Shown here piece by piece: positions 63,796 to 64,000 of a stretch of 64,000 nt of DNA. The position numbers and the translations under genes were made by a program. The stretch is from NCBI GenBank assembly GCA_046051225.1, contig JBJOOR010000008.1, positions 1-64,000 on the forward strand, written 5' to 3'. Source of the DNA: CAIODY01 sp046051225. Its GTDB lineage: Bacteria > Bacteroidota > Bacteroidia > Chitinophagales > CAIODY01. The notes below the pieces were generated by a model that saw only the letters and a program-made list of their open reading frames with translations, had not been told where the DNA came from and did not search any database. Numbering within the stretch: position 1 is the stretch's first letter; each line of letters starts with the position of its first letter.

Positions 63796-64000
63796 ATGAA
63801 TAGCTGGAATAAAATAGCCGAATTTATTTTAAAACAACGATTGCTATTATTGATATTGCTTGGCGTATCAACCATAGTAATGGGATTTTTTGCATCAAAA
63901 GTTAAAATCACGAATGAATTTAATAAGAGCATTCCTACCGATAATCCTAAATATATTGAATACCTAAATTTTAAAAATAAATTTGGCGAAGATGGAAACA
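63796..64000 (+). CDS. MMPL/RND-family transporter, N-terminal fragment (3' partial)
   Basis: 68 codons are visible before the window ends: MNSWNKIAEFILKQRLLLLI, then LLGVSTIVMGFFASKVKITNEF, a first membrane helix followed by the start of the outer loop with IPTDNPKYIEYLNFKNKFGEDGN. This start is typical of MMPL/RND-superfamily permeases of Bacteroidota. The rest is outside the window, so substrate is unknown. Confidence 0.75.
   Translation, partial: MNSWNKIAEFILKQRLLLLILLGVSTIVMGFFASKVKITNEFNKSIPTDNPKYIEYLNFKNKFGEDGN

Overview
The window is AT-rich chromosomal DNA from a member of the Bacteroidota, probably an environmental Chitinophagales- or Sphingobacteriales-like lineage. The phylum call rests on a type IX secretion (T9SS) gene set (gldJ, porU, porV, a plug gene, two porP/sprF-like genes), T9SS sorting domains of both type A (first gene) and type B (1425-residue adhesin), Bacteroidota-restricted families (DUF4294, the CHEDW-type cysteine domain) and promoters of the TTTG / TAnnTTTG type. 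The finer placement is inference. No rRNA, tRNA, CRISPR array, phage or transposase gene was seen.

Layout. 1-8.1 kb: the end of a dockerin/cohesin-like secreted protein, small unknown genes, the PcrA/UvrD helicase, two related membrane proteins, an outer-membrane barrel, a His/Tyr/Pro-rich secreted peptide and an M28 peptidase. 8.1-21 kb: a FabK/nitronate monooxygenase-like flavoprotein, then the T9SS core (gldJ and a porP-like gene leftward, porU and porV rightward), HPPD, a GT-C-type membrane protein and the T9SS plug gene. 21-29 kb: mazG, two tandem barrel paralogs, deoC, a Nudix gene, a HEPN/MNT pair, a stand-alone B12-binding domain, a Big_5-type lipoprotein and a RidA protein. 29-33.4 kb: a tight leftward five-gene operon (DUF502, geranylgeranyl-reductase-like, S1/P1-PLC-like, RPE-CBS fusion, kdsC). 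33.5-37.2 kb: a PagL-like deacylase, typA, and a 675-bp gene-free region with a 42-bp tandem hairpin array. 37.2-50.7 kb: a 3HCDH-like protein, two OmpA/TSP3 proteins, a thioesterase, an enoyl-CoA hydratase, ybeY, the C-terminal protease, a sirtuin, holB, a three-hairpin RNA candidate, fcl, a hydrolase, pyrE and a Nudix gene. 50.7-58.5 kb: a surface-glycan and adhesin locus. 58.5-64 kb: ahcY, a YoeB-type toxin pair, tyrS, a DUF4294 gene, a second PorP/SprF gene and the start of an MMPL/RND-type transporter.

How it fits together. PorU, PorV, GldJ and Plug are parts of one export machine; the dockerin/cohesin protein at the left edge and the 1425-residue adhesin are likely cargo. The PorP/SprF proteins probably anchor type-B cargo. 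KdsC, the PagL-like enzyme and the sugar genes point to lipid A, KDO and surface-glycan metabolism.

The most unusual items are a ribulose-phosphate-epimerase barrel fused to a KdsD-type CBS tandem and overlapping kdsC, which may replace the usual arabinose-5-phosphate isomerase or regulate it; the 42-bp hairpin array, whose last copy keeps the fold with a different sequence; the compact three-stem-loop RNA candidate upstream of holB; and a membrane protein whose gene has absorbed two clusters of dispersed repeats in frame.
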